A DNA stretch of 64,000 nucleotides. Origin: Neorhodopirellula lusitana (GTDB lineage: Bacteria > Planctomycetota > Planctomycetia > Pirellulales > Pirellulaceae). The notes beneath the pieces are model-generated. The model was not told the origin of the DNA. It saw only the letters and a program-made list of their open reading frames with translations, and searched no databases. Positions 8,455-17,623 of the stretch are shown piece after piece. Location: the NCBI RefSeq assembly GCF_900182915.1, contig NZ_FXUG01000003.1:186001-250000 (forward strand), read 5' to 3'. The position numbers and the translations under genes were made by a program. Position 1 is the stretch's first letter. The number at the start of each line of letters is the position of its first letter.

Positions 8455-9138
8455 TTAGACCTTGTTCGTTTGACGGACAGAAACGAACCCACCATTGGGG
8501 CCGGGAACCGCACCGCGGACGAGCAGCAAGTTATTCTCAGCGTCGACACTCACAACTTCTAAATTGCGGGTCGTCACCTTTGTGTTGCCATACTGACCAG
8601 GCATTTTCTTGCCCTTGAACACGCGGCTTGGCGAGGCACTCATGCCTGTACCACCAGCGTGACGGTGACACTTCTTCACACCGTGAGTCGCACGCTGACC
8701 AGCGAAGTTGTGCCGCTTCATGACACCAGAGAAACCGCGACCCTTACTGGTACCGGTAACGTCCACTTTCGTTACGTCAGCAAATTGCTCAACAGTCAGC
8801 TCGTCACCCACTGTCGCGTCGGCCGATCCGCGAAACTCGCGAACAAACCGCTGTGGCTCACAATCCGCTTTAGGCAGAGCCTCAACACCAGCAGCAGAGC
8901 GAGACTTCGATCGCTTGCTTTCAATCACTGCAACTTGACCACGCTCGCTGCGATTAGCCAAGCGACGCGGCTTGTCCTCGAAACCTAACTGAACGGCTTC
9001 ATAGCCGTCGCGATCAGCACTGCGAACTTGCAGCACGCGACAGGGGCCAGCTTGAACGACCGTAACCGGAACCGCAGTTCCGTCTTCGAGAAAGACCTGA
9101 GTCATCCCGATCTTGCGGCCTAATATGGATGGTAACAT
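8455..9138 (-). CDS. rplC: 50S ribosomal protein L3 (uL3)
   Basis: This is a 227-residue uL3. It starts MLPSILGRKIGMTQVFLEDG. The central motif GRGFSGVMKRHNFAGQRATHG at about 135-155 holds the Gln that PrmB methylates in other bacteria. The start ATG at 9138 has a purine-rich site (AGGA) 7 nt upstream. A GC-rich hairpin (9149-9170) is just upstream of that site, inside an unusually long 323-bp gap after rpsJ. Confidence 0.96.
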   Translation of the reverse strand: MLPSILGRKIGMTQVFLEDGTAVPVTVVQAGPCRVLQVRSADRDGYEAVQLGFEDKPRRLANRSERGQVAVIESKRSKSRSAAGVEALPKADCEPQRFVREFRGSADATVGDELTVEQFADVTKVDVTGTSKGRGFSGVMKRHNFAGQRATHGVKKCHRHAGGTGMSASPSRVFKGKKMPGQYGNTKVTTRNLEVVSVDAENNLLLVRGAVPGPNGGFVSVRQTNKV

Positions 9139-9461
9139 TACAATTCCTGCCCGCCGCTTTCGAAGCGGGCCATTCGCGATTCGTTAGGAGTTCCGGGACT
9201 GCTCGACGATCCAAACCGAAGCCACCCAAAACAAGGGAGACTCAACCTGCTATCGCCGCAGCTTCCGACCATACGGAAAACCGTGACTGCCAAAGTGAAA
9301 ACAATATTGTCGTCGTGACTACGCGACACGAACAACATAAACTCGAACGGCACTACAACCGTCACGAGCAACCGACCAGAGAACCGACCCAAAAGCCGAG
9401 GCCTTGCCGCCAACCGTGACCCACACAGAAAAGCAACTCAACCAATCCCTGAACGGCAAGA
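9139..9461. other. rpsJ-rplC spacer with GC hairpin
   Basis: This is a 323-bp gap inside the S10 operon, where most bacteria have a few tens of bases. No convincing gene is seen in any frame. On the minus strand the arms GCCCGC (9165-9170) and GCGGGC (9149-9154), or the tighter CCGCTT/AAGCGG pairing with a TCG loop, put a hairpin directly before the rplC ribosome-binding site. It could be an internal leader, a processing site or a secondary promoter region. Confidence 0.5.
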
Positions 9462-9788
9462 TCAGCGGGCGGACGCCTTAATCTTAATATCAACCCCAGC
9501 CGGAAGACTGAGCTTATTCAACGCCTCAATCGTTTTCGCCGAAGCTTGAACGATATCGACCAAACGCTTGTGCGTTCGAATTTCAAACTGCTGACGAGCT
9601 TTCTTATTCACAAACGGGCTCGACAAAACCGTGTACCGCTCAATTCGAGTCGGCAATGGAATTGGACCATGAACAATACTCGCGGTCGCCTTCACCGTAT
9701 CGACGATGTCGCGTGCACTCTGATCCAGAACGGCATGGTCGTATGCTTCCATACGAATGCGAATCACTTCACTGGCACCAGTTGACAC
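9462..9788 (-). CDS. rpsJ: 30S ribosomal protein S10 (uS10 / NusE)
   Basis: This is a 108-residue uS10 with a GTG start. Diagnostic motifs are [17 protein letters not shown], the [15 protein letters not shown] loop and the C-terminal [11 protein letters not shown]. It is a 30S head protein and, as NusE, binds NusB in antitermination. It is the first gene of the ribosomal cluster in this window. Upstream lies the decayed lut region rather than rpsL-rpsG-fusA-tuf. Confidence 0.96.
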   Translation of the reverse strand: MSTGASEVIRIRMEAYDHAVLDQSARDIVDTVKATASIVHGPIPLPTRIERYTVLSSPFVNKKARQQFEIRTHKRLVDIVQASAKTIEALNKLSLPAGVDIKIKASAR

Positions 9789-10124
9789 GTTAGAAATCCA
9801 CTACAAGCGATGATAAAGGCTTCCCGAAGACCAACCAATTTGGTCCGGGGAGGCGAGAATGTAGGGGCGTGCCCCTTGAGCGTCAACGGCTGTTGAACAT
9901 TTGATGAAAGTTTTTGCAACTTCGGCACGCGAGATTTGGGCAAGTAGGCAATCTGGGGCCACGTAAGCACAAAATCCAGCAGCTTCCGACACCCAGCAGC
10001 GTCAGAATTAGCGACCACTCAGGGTAGTGCGGGCGAACCGGTTTAAAGCAGGGCAGGGCAGAGCAGGGCAGGGCGTCAACGGCATCGGGTTCCTGCACCG
10101 CAGAGAACCGCATGAGCCAGGCTT
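9789..10124. other. spacer upstream of rpsJ
   Basis: No gene is recognised in these 336 bp. The stretch must hold the leader and promoter of the S10 cluster, but I could not pick a convincing promoter by eye. It contains a 5-bp tandem repeat (GGGCA/GAGCA units) at 10048-10075. No remnant of lutC, which often follows lutAB, could be recognised. Confidence 0.5.
10048..10075. repeat. short tandem repeat, GGGCA unit
   Basis: About five copies of a 5-bp GGGCA-type unit are present, with one GAGCA variant. A similar two-copy run lies at 38720-38733 between rarA and malQ. No function is evident. Confidence 0.75.
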
Positions 10125-11665
10125 TTATCGCAACAAAAGCTGGCTATCCCCTTCGATTCCGGCGAACCAAGCTCGGAAACTTTGCCGCAGGGACTCAGGA
10201 AGATTGCGTTCAACGGCCCACGCGATGAGCCGATTGTGCGTGACCGCCCTTGGCAAATCCTGAAGCGAGACTCGACCGAAATCCCCAGCACTGACAGACA
10301 ATCGCGGATACTGGAAAAGCATCGAGGCGGCTTTCATCCCCACACGCTTGCTCCACGCAACCAACCACTTTCCCACCAAAACATTGCGCCACGCCAGCGA
10401 TTGATAGTGCAGCAAAACCTTGACGGGGCAAACATCCGTGCACGAACCACACAAACTGCATGCGAACGACAAACCCCTGCGTCTCGCGCGTCCTTGGCCG
10501 GCCCCGAGACGCTGCCAACTGGCCCAGGAACGGTGGCCCGATAGCTGTGACCACCACTGCGGCGGTAAGCGGGGGCAGGTATTCATGCACGAGCCCTAAC
10601 GGATGCAGTTCAGTGAATCGTGGAATGCATCACTCGCACGAATCTCAGATCGACCGTTGTCGACCAATACAATGCGAAGCTGCCCGTGCTCGTCTCGCGG
10701 CCCATGAAAGTGCGACGTGTAGCTGGCGATCGGCTTCCCCGTCGCACTTGGTGTCAACAAACGAATGAACAAGGCCAAGTCCTCAAACCGTGGCAACAGT
10801 TCTTCGATCCCCGTACAAACAACATGAACCCGGGGCAGCGAAACGCCGAGATCGACATTGCCATCAGTGGCGCCAACAACCAATCCGCCGGTTTCTGCGA
10901 TGGTCAAGTTCACGCCCATGATCCCCACCTTCGCCTTCAAGAACCTGCTCCTTAAATGCCCTCGAGCGGCCTCCGTCAAAACCCGACGATCGGCCCCACC
11001 TTTGCAAGCCCCTAAATGCTGATGAAGGTATCGCCAACCTCGTCTTTTTTGATGCGAATTGCCGTCAAAACGATGCGACCGGGCGACTTCTTTCGCTCCT
11101 TCAGCAACGGAACAATTCACTCACGCAGGTCAATATTGATGCCCCCAGCCCCATGTTCGGCCAAACACTCATTGAGGTGACACCCCTCAGTCAGCATGGA
11201 CGTGCTTTTAACGATTCGCTGCGGGTCGCTCTCCCCCAAAACCCCAACACAATCCGGTTGTATTCAGCCGCATCACGAGTCCAATGAAACGACCGCCCCG
11301 AGTCGTGTCACCTTGGTCTCAAACGCTTGAAAGCATTCCGGCAACTCGGCAATCGCGTGCTTTTTGATAGCCGCAGCCTGCTCACGCAAGTACTCCCACT
11401 CAGGAAGACTCGTGGCTTGGCGGCCCCTTTTACCGCGAACGAACCACAACGAATTTTAATGCCAATGCGAGCGTTCTTCGTTGCTGACAAAGTCACCTGC
11501 GGCCTTGAGATGTTCCACGACAGGCAAAGCTGCGGACATTTCCGCCTCGGTGCAAGAAGAGACGATAAAGACGGCTAACCGGCATCTAATAGCGGTGGGT
11601 TCTTGTCCGTTGCAGAAATCACCTGAAGCGGCCTGCGGCGTGACAACGGAGGATGATCGCACAGG
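10125..11665 (-). pseudogene. lutB: decayed lutB (lactate utilisation iron-sulfur protein)
   Basis: Pieces of LutB/YkgF can be read in order along the minus strand, but in all three frames. They are: VSNEERSHWH near 11460; LPEWEYLREQAAAIKKHAI near 11370; RIVKSTSMLTEGCHLNE near 11185; the VGIMGVNLTIAETGG and YTSHFHGPR segment at 10600-10940; DSLNCIR then an in-frame stop where the first 4Fe-4S cluster should start; YRRSGGHSY near 10540; and the second cluster CSLCGSCTDVCPVKV near 10440. Intact LutB is about 470 residues and oxidises lactate with LutA and LutC. Multiple frameshifts, stops and losses rule out a working product. The order matches lutA upstream. Confidence 0.88.
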
Positions 11666-11677
11666 CCTTCCTGCCTA

Positions 11678-12359
11678 GACATCAGCGATGTGCATCACCT
11701 GGATCGGGAACTTCCGTCGCCGGATAACGCCCTGCATGCGCATCAAGCAACTCATGTCACCCGCCACCATGACCTCACTTCCTGTGCCCACGTGGTCTTC
11801 ACTTCCACTCCGTTTCCATTCCATGGCGATCGCGGTTGGCCACCGCCAAAGTGCCGCCAAAACTACCTACTCACTGCACTGAGCCACAAGCAATCCCCGT
11901 AGTCCATGACAACTGGCATGAACGCGGCCACGATGGCTGAAATGGCTACCAATTTTGCGAACGCCGAGACAATCAACCAAGAACTCACACAACTTAAAGG
12001 TTGTGCCACGTAGCCGAATGAACTTCGCGTCATCGGTCGGAAAAACGGAATGGCAGTGATAGCGAACCATCAAAGCACAACTGCCACGACTTGAGCGACA
12101 CAACAATGCCCGCGGGACACAGTGCAACTGCCTGTGGGACACACTACCACGTCATACCCTTTGAACAACTCAACAAACTGGCGAGCCACCGGCGCCACAT
12201 CACCTCGCAACCCGTGTTCGCCATCGGCTGGCCGCACCAGGTTTGGTCCTTTGGGAAATGAACCTTCACCCCCTGCCGCTCCAGCAACTCAAGCGTTGCG
12301 ATCGCCACGCCCGAGAAGAAATGGCCGATATCGCAGGGAACGAACAACGCAAAATCCAT
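11678..12359 (-). pseudogene. lutA: decayed lutA (lactate utilisation CCG-domain protein)
   Basis: The start is still recognisable as LutA: LFVPCDIGHFF, GVAIATLELLERQG and CGQPMANTGCE (12144-12359). A frameshift follows. DVAPVARQFVELFKGYDVVV and CPTGSC can be read in one frame, MVRYHCHSVFP, FKLCEFLVDCLGVRKIG and SCHGLRGL in another, and GDMSCLMRMQG with PIQVMHIADV at the end. An in-frame TAG follows GLLVAQCSE. About 35 codons before FGGTLAVAN, including the CCG motif, are missing. Intact LutA is about 240 residues and partners LutB and LutC in L-lactate oxidation. Confidence 0.86.
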
Positions 12360-12720
12360 GCAATTGAATCAAACAAACAGAAAGCAAAACGCAGGGAGGC
12401 CATACACAAACCAACAATAAGCTAGGCGAATTACATCGGATCGAGCACGCGTCGATGCGTCCCCCAGCGATCCACCCTGAATCCCTATCTCCCCAGAATC
12501 TCTACTCCCCAGGTTCCTTGCTCCCCAGGCCTCTCAAGTCATTCAGGCCCCTCACCCCCGCCAAAAAGCGACCCCGGGCCCCAAACTGGTATCCCAACGC
12601 ACCAAAATGGACAACGCTAAAACGATCCAGCCATCAAAAACGCTCAACGGAACAGCGCGAGCCGCAATCCGCTTCAATTGACCTTGTTCCCCAGGCACGT
12701 ACACAGGCACAATCCGCCGC
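12360..12720. other. spacer with C-rich short repeats
   Basis: This is a non-coding stretch of 361 bp between the lutA remnant and the plus-strand HEAT protein. At about 12490-12535 an imperfect CTCCCCAG-containing unit is repeated three times. No promoter could be assigned with confidence for the downstream gene. Confidence 0.5.
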
Positions 12721-14271
12721 ATGCCCTCGCATCACGACAACCACTATCGCAATCCCCACGCGCAACCTGGCGAAACACAATCGCTTCCAGGCCAATCCGC
12801 GCCGGCACAGTCTTCGTTTCGCGAACAAATGCATTCCCACGGCGACCATCCCGCGAGCAACTCAAACGCCTGGGATCCATCCACACCCAATCCGTTTTCG
12901 CTCGCCCTAGCCGCCAAACCCGAATCCTCCACCGGTGCCCGACTTTGGCGAGGAATTAAAACGCTAGTGGCAACGATTGCCGTGACAGCCGTCCTGCTAT
13001 CAGCTGTCTTTTTCGGCAAACAGTATCTACTCCACCGCCTCGTCACCGACCTCGATCAACTCGAACCCGCTGAAAAACAATCTCGACTTGTTCAGATTGC
13101 AAGCTTCGGCGACTCAGCCATCGAGCCTCTCGTCGAACGATTGGTCGACCCGGCGGACGACGTGTCCGAGTCCGCTTTTGTCTTGCTGCAAAGAATGCAA
13201 AACGACTGGACGACACTGCAAAGCGATGCAGCTTTAACCGCCCACAACCGATTACTGCAAGCGATCCACCGGACCTACAACACCGCCAAAACCGCCCAGC
13301 CTGACCAGCTAACTCAAAAGCAACTTGCCCGCGGGCGTGAACTGATCCGTCAAACCCTGCTGGAATTCTCGGGCAAATCGCTCCCCGAGGACGCCACCGA
13401 AGACAAGGCGAACATCCTGGTAAGCAACGCCCAAAAGCTGCTCAACCACCTCGAAGCAGCCAACCCTTCGGCGCAGACGCCAATTCTCGCCCGCGCTCCG
13501 CAACCCCGCGATCGACACCCCCACGTGCCAAGTCCCAACAGTCCTGGCCAAACAGCGGACTCCGCACTCCAGAGCCGATCCGGCTGGACTGACTGGCCGC
13601 CGCCGGCAAACCACTCCACGACCAAATCACAGCCAGCCCAAATTGTGCGATCGGGCCCCAAACGCATCTCACAGTATGATGCCTCAAGCCTTGCTACCAA
13701 CGATTCGGCCACCCCGACTCACGGCCTCCACCCGCTTCCGCAAGGCGTCACCGCTCCACTCGCACCGGTATCCCCTACACCGGCCAGGCCTGAACCAAGA
13801 AGCAAAGGAGCGCAGCCAAGCCCGCGTATCGTGGCTGCCCGGCGACCTACCGAATCCACGATCCAAATGGCGACGCACCTGTCTGAATCGCCGCTTTCAG
13901 TTCTCGATGACGAAACGGTCATTCGCCACCTGGCCAATCCCGATGCCATGGTCGCAAGCCAAGCAAGAACCGAGCTCGTTCAACGCGGTTTCTCAGATCC
14001 ACAACTGGAAATGGCGACGGCCATCGCGACCTCCAACGGCAAAGGCCGCATTCGTCTAATCGATTCCTTAGTCCACTCCAGCCAACTCAACGCTGGCCCT
14101 TGGCTATCAATGATGCTCGATGATCCCGACCGCCAGGTTCGCTTGCATGTCGCGTCCACACTGGCTTCCAACAAAGACCCGGCAATCTTAGAACGGCTGC
14201 GTCAACGACTTGCCCGCGAAGACGACGACTACGTCGCGACCCGCCTTCGCCGCATCCTGGACCTCCGGTAG
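12721..14271 (+). CDS. HEAT-repeat membrane protein, function unknown
   Basis: This protein has 516 residues. Residues 1-75 are polar and low in complexity (His, Ser, Pro, Asn). One transmembrane helix follows at about 80-98 (TLVATIAVTAVLLSAVFFG). HEAT-like helical repeats lie at about 108-165 (LVQIASFGDSAIEPLVERLVD) and again at about 390-516 (LANPDAMVASQARTELVQRG, LDDPDRQVRLHVASTLAS). A Pro/Ser/Thr-rich linker joins them at about 240-385. The layout suggests a cytoplasmic N-tail and a periplasmic scaffold, but the topology is inferred. The family is not recognised. It is followed 302 bp later by an FHA-domain gene in the same direction. Confidence 0.72.
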   Translation: MPSHHDNHYRNPHAQPGETQSLPGQSAPAQSSFREQMHSHGDHPASNSNAWDPSTPNPFSLALAAKPESSTGARLWRGIKTLVATIAVTAVLLSAVFFGKQYLLHRLVTDLDQLEPAEKQSRLVQIASFGDSAIEPLVERLVDPADDVSESAFVLLQRMQNDWTTLQSDAALTAHNRLLQAIHRTYNTAKTAQPDQLTQKQLARGRELIRQTLLEFSGKSLPEDATEDKANILVSNAQKLLNHLEAANPSAQTPILARAPQPRDRHPHVPSPNSPGQTADSALQSRSGWTDWPPPANHSTTKSQPAQIVRSGPKRISQYDASSLATNDSATPTHGLHPLPQGVTAPLAPVSPTPARPEPRSKGAQPSPRIVAARRPTESTIQMATHLSESPLSVLDDETVIRHLANPDAMVASQARTELVQRGFSDPQLEMATAIATSNGKGRIRLIDSLVHSSQLNAGPWLSMMLDDPDRQVRLHVASTLASNKDPAILERLRQRLAREDDDYVATRLRRILDLR

Positions 14272-14573
14272 CCAACATTCGGGCACCATCGAGACGACGC
14301 GGCGCCACGCGTTTTGAATCCAGCCACACCCGAACTGAATCGATGCGTCGATCAAGCTCAGCAGGCTGCCAATAAAAACCGCTCAAAATGCAAGCGAAGT
14401 TGAGAACAAACCTGCCAAAAGAACGCTTTAAGGTAAGGAAAACACCGGCAGACACGCAAAAAAACCAATCAAAACTCACCCCCCGTTTGTTTTGAAGCTG
14501 GAGTTTCGGCGGCACCGCGCTAAAATGGTGTTTTGTTCACACCCGACTGCCCTTATCTGCAACAGGCCACCCC
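14272..14573. other. spacer between HEAT and FHA genes
   Basis: These 302 bp contain no gene that I can support. A TAAAAT hexamer at 14521-14526 could be a -10 element for the FHA gene, but no -35 hexamer is correctly spaced. The stretch is AT-richer than the coding flanks. Confidence 0.4.
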
Positions 14574-15038
14574 ATGAGCGACACAGAAGGCGAAGTCGAA
14601 GTTTCCTTCGCGGGCGCATTTGGACAACTGACCCCCACCGGTGGCGGCGATCCAATCCCTCTCATCAAAGACAAACTGCTGATCGGTCGCCGAAAACACT
14701 GCGACATCTGCCTGGATTTCCCCAACGTGTCCAGCCAGCACTGCAAACTCAGCCTCGAACACGGCTACTGGTTCATCCGAGACCTGAACAGCCGAAATGG
14801 CACCAAAGTCGATGGCCGCGCCGTCATGCGGAAACGAATCGATCCAAATAGCCGAGTCACAATCGCCCGGCACGATTACGTAATGGAATACGACCCTCAA
14901 TTGCTCGGTGCGTATGGGCCACCTCCGCCAGACGATGACTACATCGAAGAAGTCATGAAGAGCTCGCTGATGGACCGCGCTGGCTTGACCAAGCGAGATG
15001 GCAAGCGAGGCCTATTCAACCGCTCGCCCAAGCCCTAA
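14574..15038 (+). CDS. FHA-domain protein
   Basis: This is a 154-residue protein. A forkhead-associated domain spans about 28-105. Its phosphothreonine-binding signature is intact: GR at 38-39, SSQH at 53-56, and NG at 75-76 within LNSRNGTKVDG. FHA domains read Ser/Thr kinase output. The tail (about 110-154) is Pro/Asp-rich then basic and has no known domain. No kinase is adjacent. The nearest one in the window is at 56998-57822. A cytoplasmic adaptor role is likely, with the partner unknown. Confidence 0.88.
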   Translation: MSDTEGEVEVSFAGAFGQLTPTGGGDPIPLIKDKLLIGRRKHCDICLDFPNVSSQHCKLSLEHGYWFIRDLNSRNGTKVDGRAVMRKRIDPNSRVTIARHDYVMEYDPQLLGAYGPPPPDDDYIEEVMKSSLMDRAGLTKRDGKRGLFNRSPKP

Positions 15039-15767
15039 CCACTGCAACGCCAGCCAAGCAGCCCGAACTTCGCAGGGAGTCGGGTCAGCTGGATGGGCGT
15101 AACTGGACTGAGAGGCACATCTGGACCGAGCGGGCTTCTCCGGGGTAGGTGATGCCGAATACTTGCGTCCGCCTCACGACGCCCTGGTAACCGCCAACGC
15201 TCACCTCAACAGCGATCTACTCGACAGAGCTCAACGGCTACCGAGCTCAACGACTAGAGAGCTCGATGATTACCGAGCCATATCCAGGGCAGTCTCTTCT
15301 TCGCCAGCCTTGGCACGCTGAACCGTTCGCGATCTGGGGCAATACAAGCCCACTCGGACAAGCGAAGCAGCCTTCGAAACAGCAAGCTCCACCTCTCCGC
15401 CGGGCCAGCGAAGTCCGGCTCCGAACCATGCGGCCGCGGCTTAGCCAGCCCCAGAGCAATCGCTTGGCCGCAAAGTGATCGCAAAGCAACGGGATCGCAA
15501 GGCAACGGGAACGCCAGCAAGGTCAGCAAAATCGGCAAAGTTTAACTAACCCGCCCAACACCCTTGGCCGATAAAACCTCTAGCGTGAATCGTCGTCGCG
15601 TTGCACGTGGTTTGTACCAACACTTGAAGTTACCCAAGAGCGAATCGCAGTTTCAGCAGCTGGATCCAAGACTTTCGCTAGTCTTCATGGTCACCAGCAG
15701 CCGCAAAAGCTGAAGAACACAGCGGACACTCTCGCTCCACACTCGCCATTCATACAAGGGCCGTTTC
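15039..15767. other. 729-bp spacer with short direct repeats
   Basis: No recognised gene is present. At about 15226-15280 a GAGCTCaacG-type unit recurs three to four times. At about 15476-15510 a GATCGCAAaGCAACGG unit recurs twice. A 95-codon open frame on the minus strand (15254-15538) matches nothing I know and could be chance or a remnant. The 3' end must carry the promoter of the Mla-type operon. Confidence 0.5.
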
Positions 15768-16619
15768 ATGTCGAGCGATCTCCGCTCACTGAAGATGCCG
15801 ACACCGCTGAACCGCTGGATTATGCAGTGGGGTTCTGCGGTTGTGGATGGCATCGCCTCGATCGGCGACCTGGCCTACTTCTTTTGGCAGATGCTGGTTT
15901 GGATGTTTACCCGCTTACCACGCCGTGGCACGCTGATGGTGAACTTCTATCAGGTCGGCGTTCTTAGCCTTCCCGTTGTGGCCCTGACCGGCACGTTCAT
16001 CGGCATGGTACTGGCCGTCCAAAGCTACTACCAATTTCAAGCAATCGGCCTCGAAAGCCGTCTTGGCGTCGTGATCAACACATCACTCGTTCGCGAACTG
16101 GGGCCTGTCCTGGCCGCCACAATGCTCGCCGGGCGAGTCGGTGGTGCGATGGCCGCAGTACTCGGCACGATGCGAGTGACCGAACAAATCGACGCACTCA
16201 CCACCATGGGCGCCGACCCGATTCACTACCTGGTCGTCCCGCGGTTCCTCGCTTGCCTGTTGCTGATCCCAGCCTTAACGATCATGGCCGACTTCATGGG
16301 CATCGTCGGTGGCTACTTCTACAGCGTCATTATCCTGGGCATTGATCGAGCAGCCTATCTCCACCATTCCCGTGAGGGAGTCGTCGGCTTCGATCTATTC
16401 AGCGGCATTTTCAAGAGCATCTTCTTCGGCGGCATCATCGCAGTCGTCAGCTGCTACCGCGGCTTCAATTGCGAACCCGGAGCCGAAGGTGTCGGACGAG
16501 CCGCGACGGCCGCATTCGTCTACTCCTTTGTCATGATCTTAGCGGTCGACTTGTTCCTGAACATCGTTTTGGATTCGATCTATTTCATGATCTACCCCGA
16601 AGGGACGACGTTGTTCTAA
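15768..16619 (+). CDS. mlaE: MlaE/YrbE-type ABC transporter permease
   Basis: This is a 283-residue inner-membrane permease of the MlaE (YrbE) family. The N-terminus is amphipathic, and five or six hydrophobic segments follow. Family motifs include ALTGTFIGMVLAVQ, SLVRELGPVLAATMLAGRVG and MRVTEQIDALTTMGADP at about 75-145. With MlaF and an MCE protein it forms a phospholipid transporter between inner and outer membranes. The stop overlaps the start of the ATPase gene (TAATG), so translation is coupled. Confidence 0.93.
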   Translation: MSSDLRSLKMPTPLNRWIMQWGSAVVDGIASIGDLAYFFWQMLVWMFTRLPRRGTLMVNFYQVGVLSLPVVALTGTFIGMVLAVQSYYQFQAIGLESRLGVVINTSLVRELGPVLAATMLAGRVGGAMAAVLGTMRVTEQIDALTTMGADPIHYLVVPRFLACLLLIPALTIMADFMGIVGGYFYSVIILGIDRAAYLHHSREGVVGFDLFSGIFKSIFFGGIIAVVSCYRGFNCEPGAEGVGRAATAAFVYSFVMILAVDLFLNIVLDSIYFMIYPEGTTLF

Positions 16620-17590
16620 TGCAAGATCCCAACCACCCCCATTCGCCAGCTGAATCGATGCCGGACGAACCAGCGACCACCGCCTCTTCGCCCAGCGAAA
16701 ATGCCGACGAGTCGTTGAGCGACCGCACGGCATCAAACGACTCGCCCGCTGTCACCAAGGACGAAGAAACACTCCCTCAACCCGCTAACGCGAAGCCATT
16801 GATCGAGGTCATCGATCTTGAAGTGACTTTCTCCGAAACACCAATTTTATCCGGAATCAACCGGACCATCCAACGAGGGCAAACCGTCGCGATCATCGGC
16901 GAGAGCGGTTGCGGCAAAACAGTCTTCATGAAAACGCTGGTAGCACTGCTGCAACCAACACGCGGACAGGTGAAGTTCGATGGACAGGACCTCAATCAAC
17001 TGCCGCCCAAAGAACTGGCTCAAATCCGCCGTCGATTCGGCTTCGTGTTCCAACACGCTGCGCTGTTCGACAGTATGAACATCTTTGACAATGTCGCCTT
17101 CCCGATTCGCCAAAACGAAGCGAACACCACCGAGTCCGAAGTCAGCGACCGAGTCCAGCAACACCTGCACGAAGTCGGACTCACCGACGACATTGCCAGC
17201 AAGTTCCCGGCCGAGATCTCCGGCGGAATGCAAAAACGAGTTGGCCTGGCTCGAGCACTGGTTCTGAAGCCGGAACTGATCGTTTACGACGAGCCAACCA
17301 CGGGGCTCGATCCGATCATGAGCGACGTGATCAATGAATTAATTCTACACACACGTCGACTCTATCCCGTCACCAGCGTGGTGGTCACACACGACATGCA
17401 CACCGCTCGCAAAGTTGCCGATCGGGTGATGATGTTCTATCCGCGACGCATGCTTCAAGCTGACGAATCTCAGATTCTTTTCGACGGACCACCTAGCCAA
17501 CTCGAACACGCTGACGACCGCCGCGTTCGCCAGTTTGTTCGCGGCGAAGCGGGTGACCGCCTCCGTGAATTGAACATGGCTTCGGCCTAA
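16619..17590 (+). CDS. mlaF: MlaF-type ABC transporter ATP-binding protein
   Basis: This protein has 323 residues from the ATG at 16619, chosen because it overlaps the mlaE stop by one base. An upstream in-frame start would read inside mlaE. After an acidic, low-complexity N-terminal 55 residues, the ABC domain has Walker A GESGCGKT, signature ISGGMQKR, Walker B ELIVYDEPTTGLDP and the switch histidine in VVVTHDM. It is about 50 residues longer than E. coli MlaF because of the N-terminal tail. It powers lipid transport by the MlaE permease. Confidence 0.94.
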   Translation: MQDPNHPHSPAESMPDEPATTASSPSENADESLSDRTASNDSPAVTKDEETLPQPANAKPLIEVIDLEVTFSETPILSGINRTIQRGQTVAIIGESGCGKTVFMKTLVALLQPTRGQVKFDGQDLNQLPPKELAQIRRRFGFVFQHAALFDSMNIFDNVAFPIRQNEANTTESEVSDRVQQHLHEVGLTDDIASKFPAEISGGMQKRVGLARALVLKPELIVYDEPTTGLDPIMSDVINELILHTRRLYPVTSVVVTHDMHTARKVADRVMMFYPRRMLQADESQILFDGPPSQLEHADDRRVRQFVRGEAGDRLRELNMASA

Positions 17591-17623
17591 CGACCACTCA
17601 CCCAATCTCACTTAAAAATTATC

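Noticed and set aside
9789-10124. lutC remnant downstream of lutB
   Set aside because: No segment resembling LutC could be read in any frame.
10596-11120. Treating the LutB-like open frame as a small intact gene
   Set aside because: It holds only the middle of LutB and ends exactly before the first cluster. Flanking LutB text continues in other frames, so it is a fragment of a pseudogene.
15226-15540. Possible CRISPR-like array from regular short repeats
   Set aside because: The units are under 20 bp, degenerate and lack unique spacers. No cas gene is in the window.
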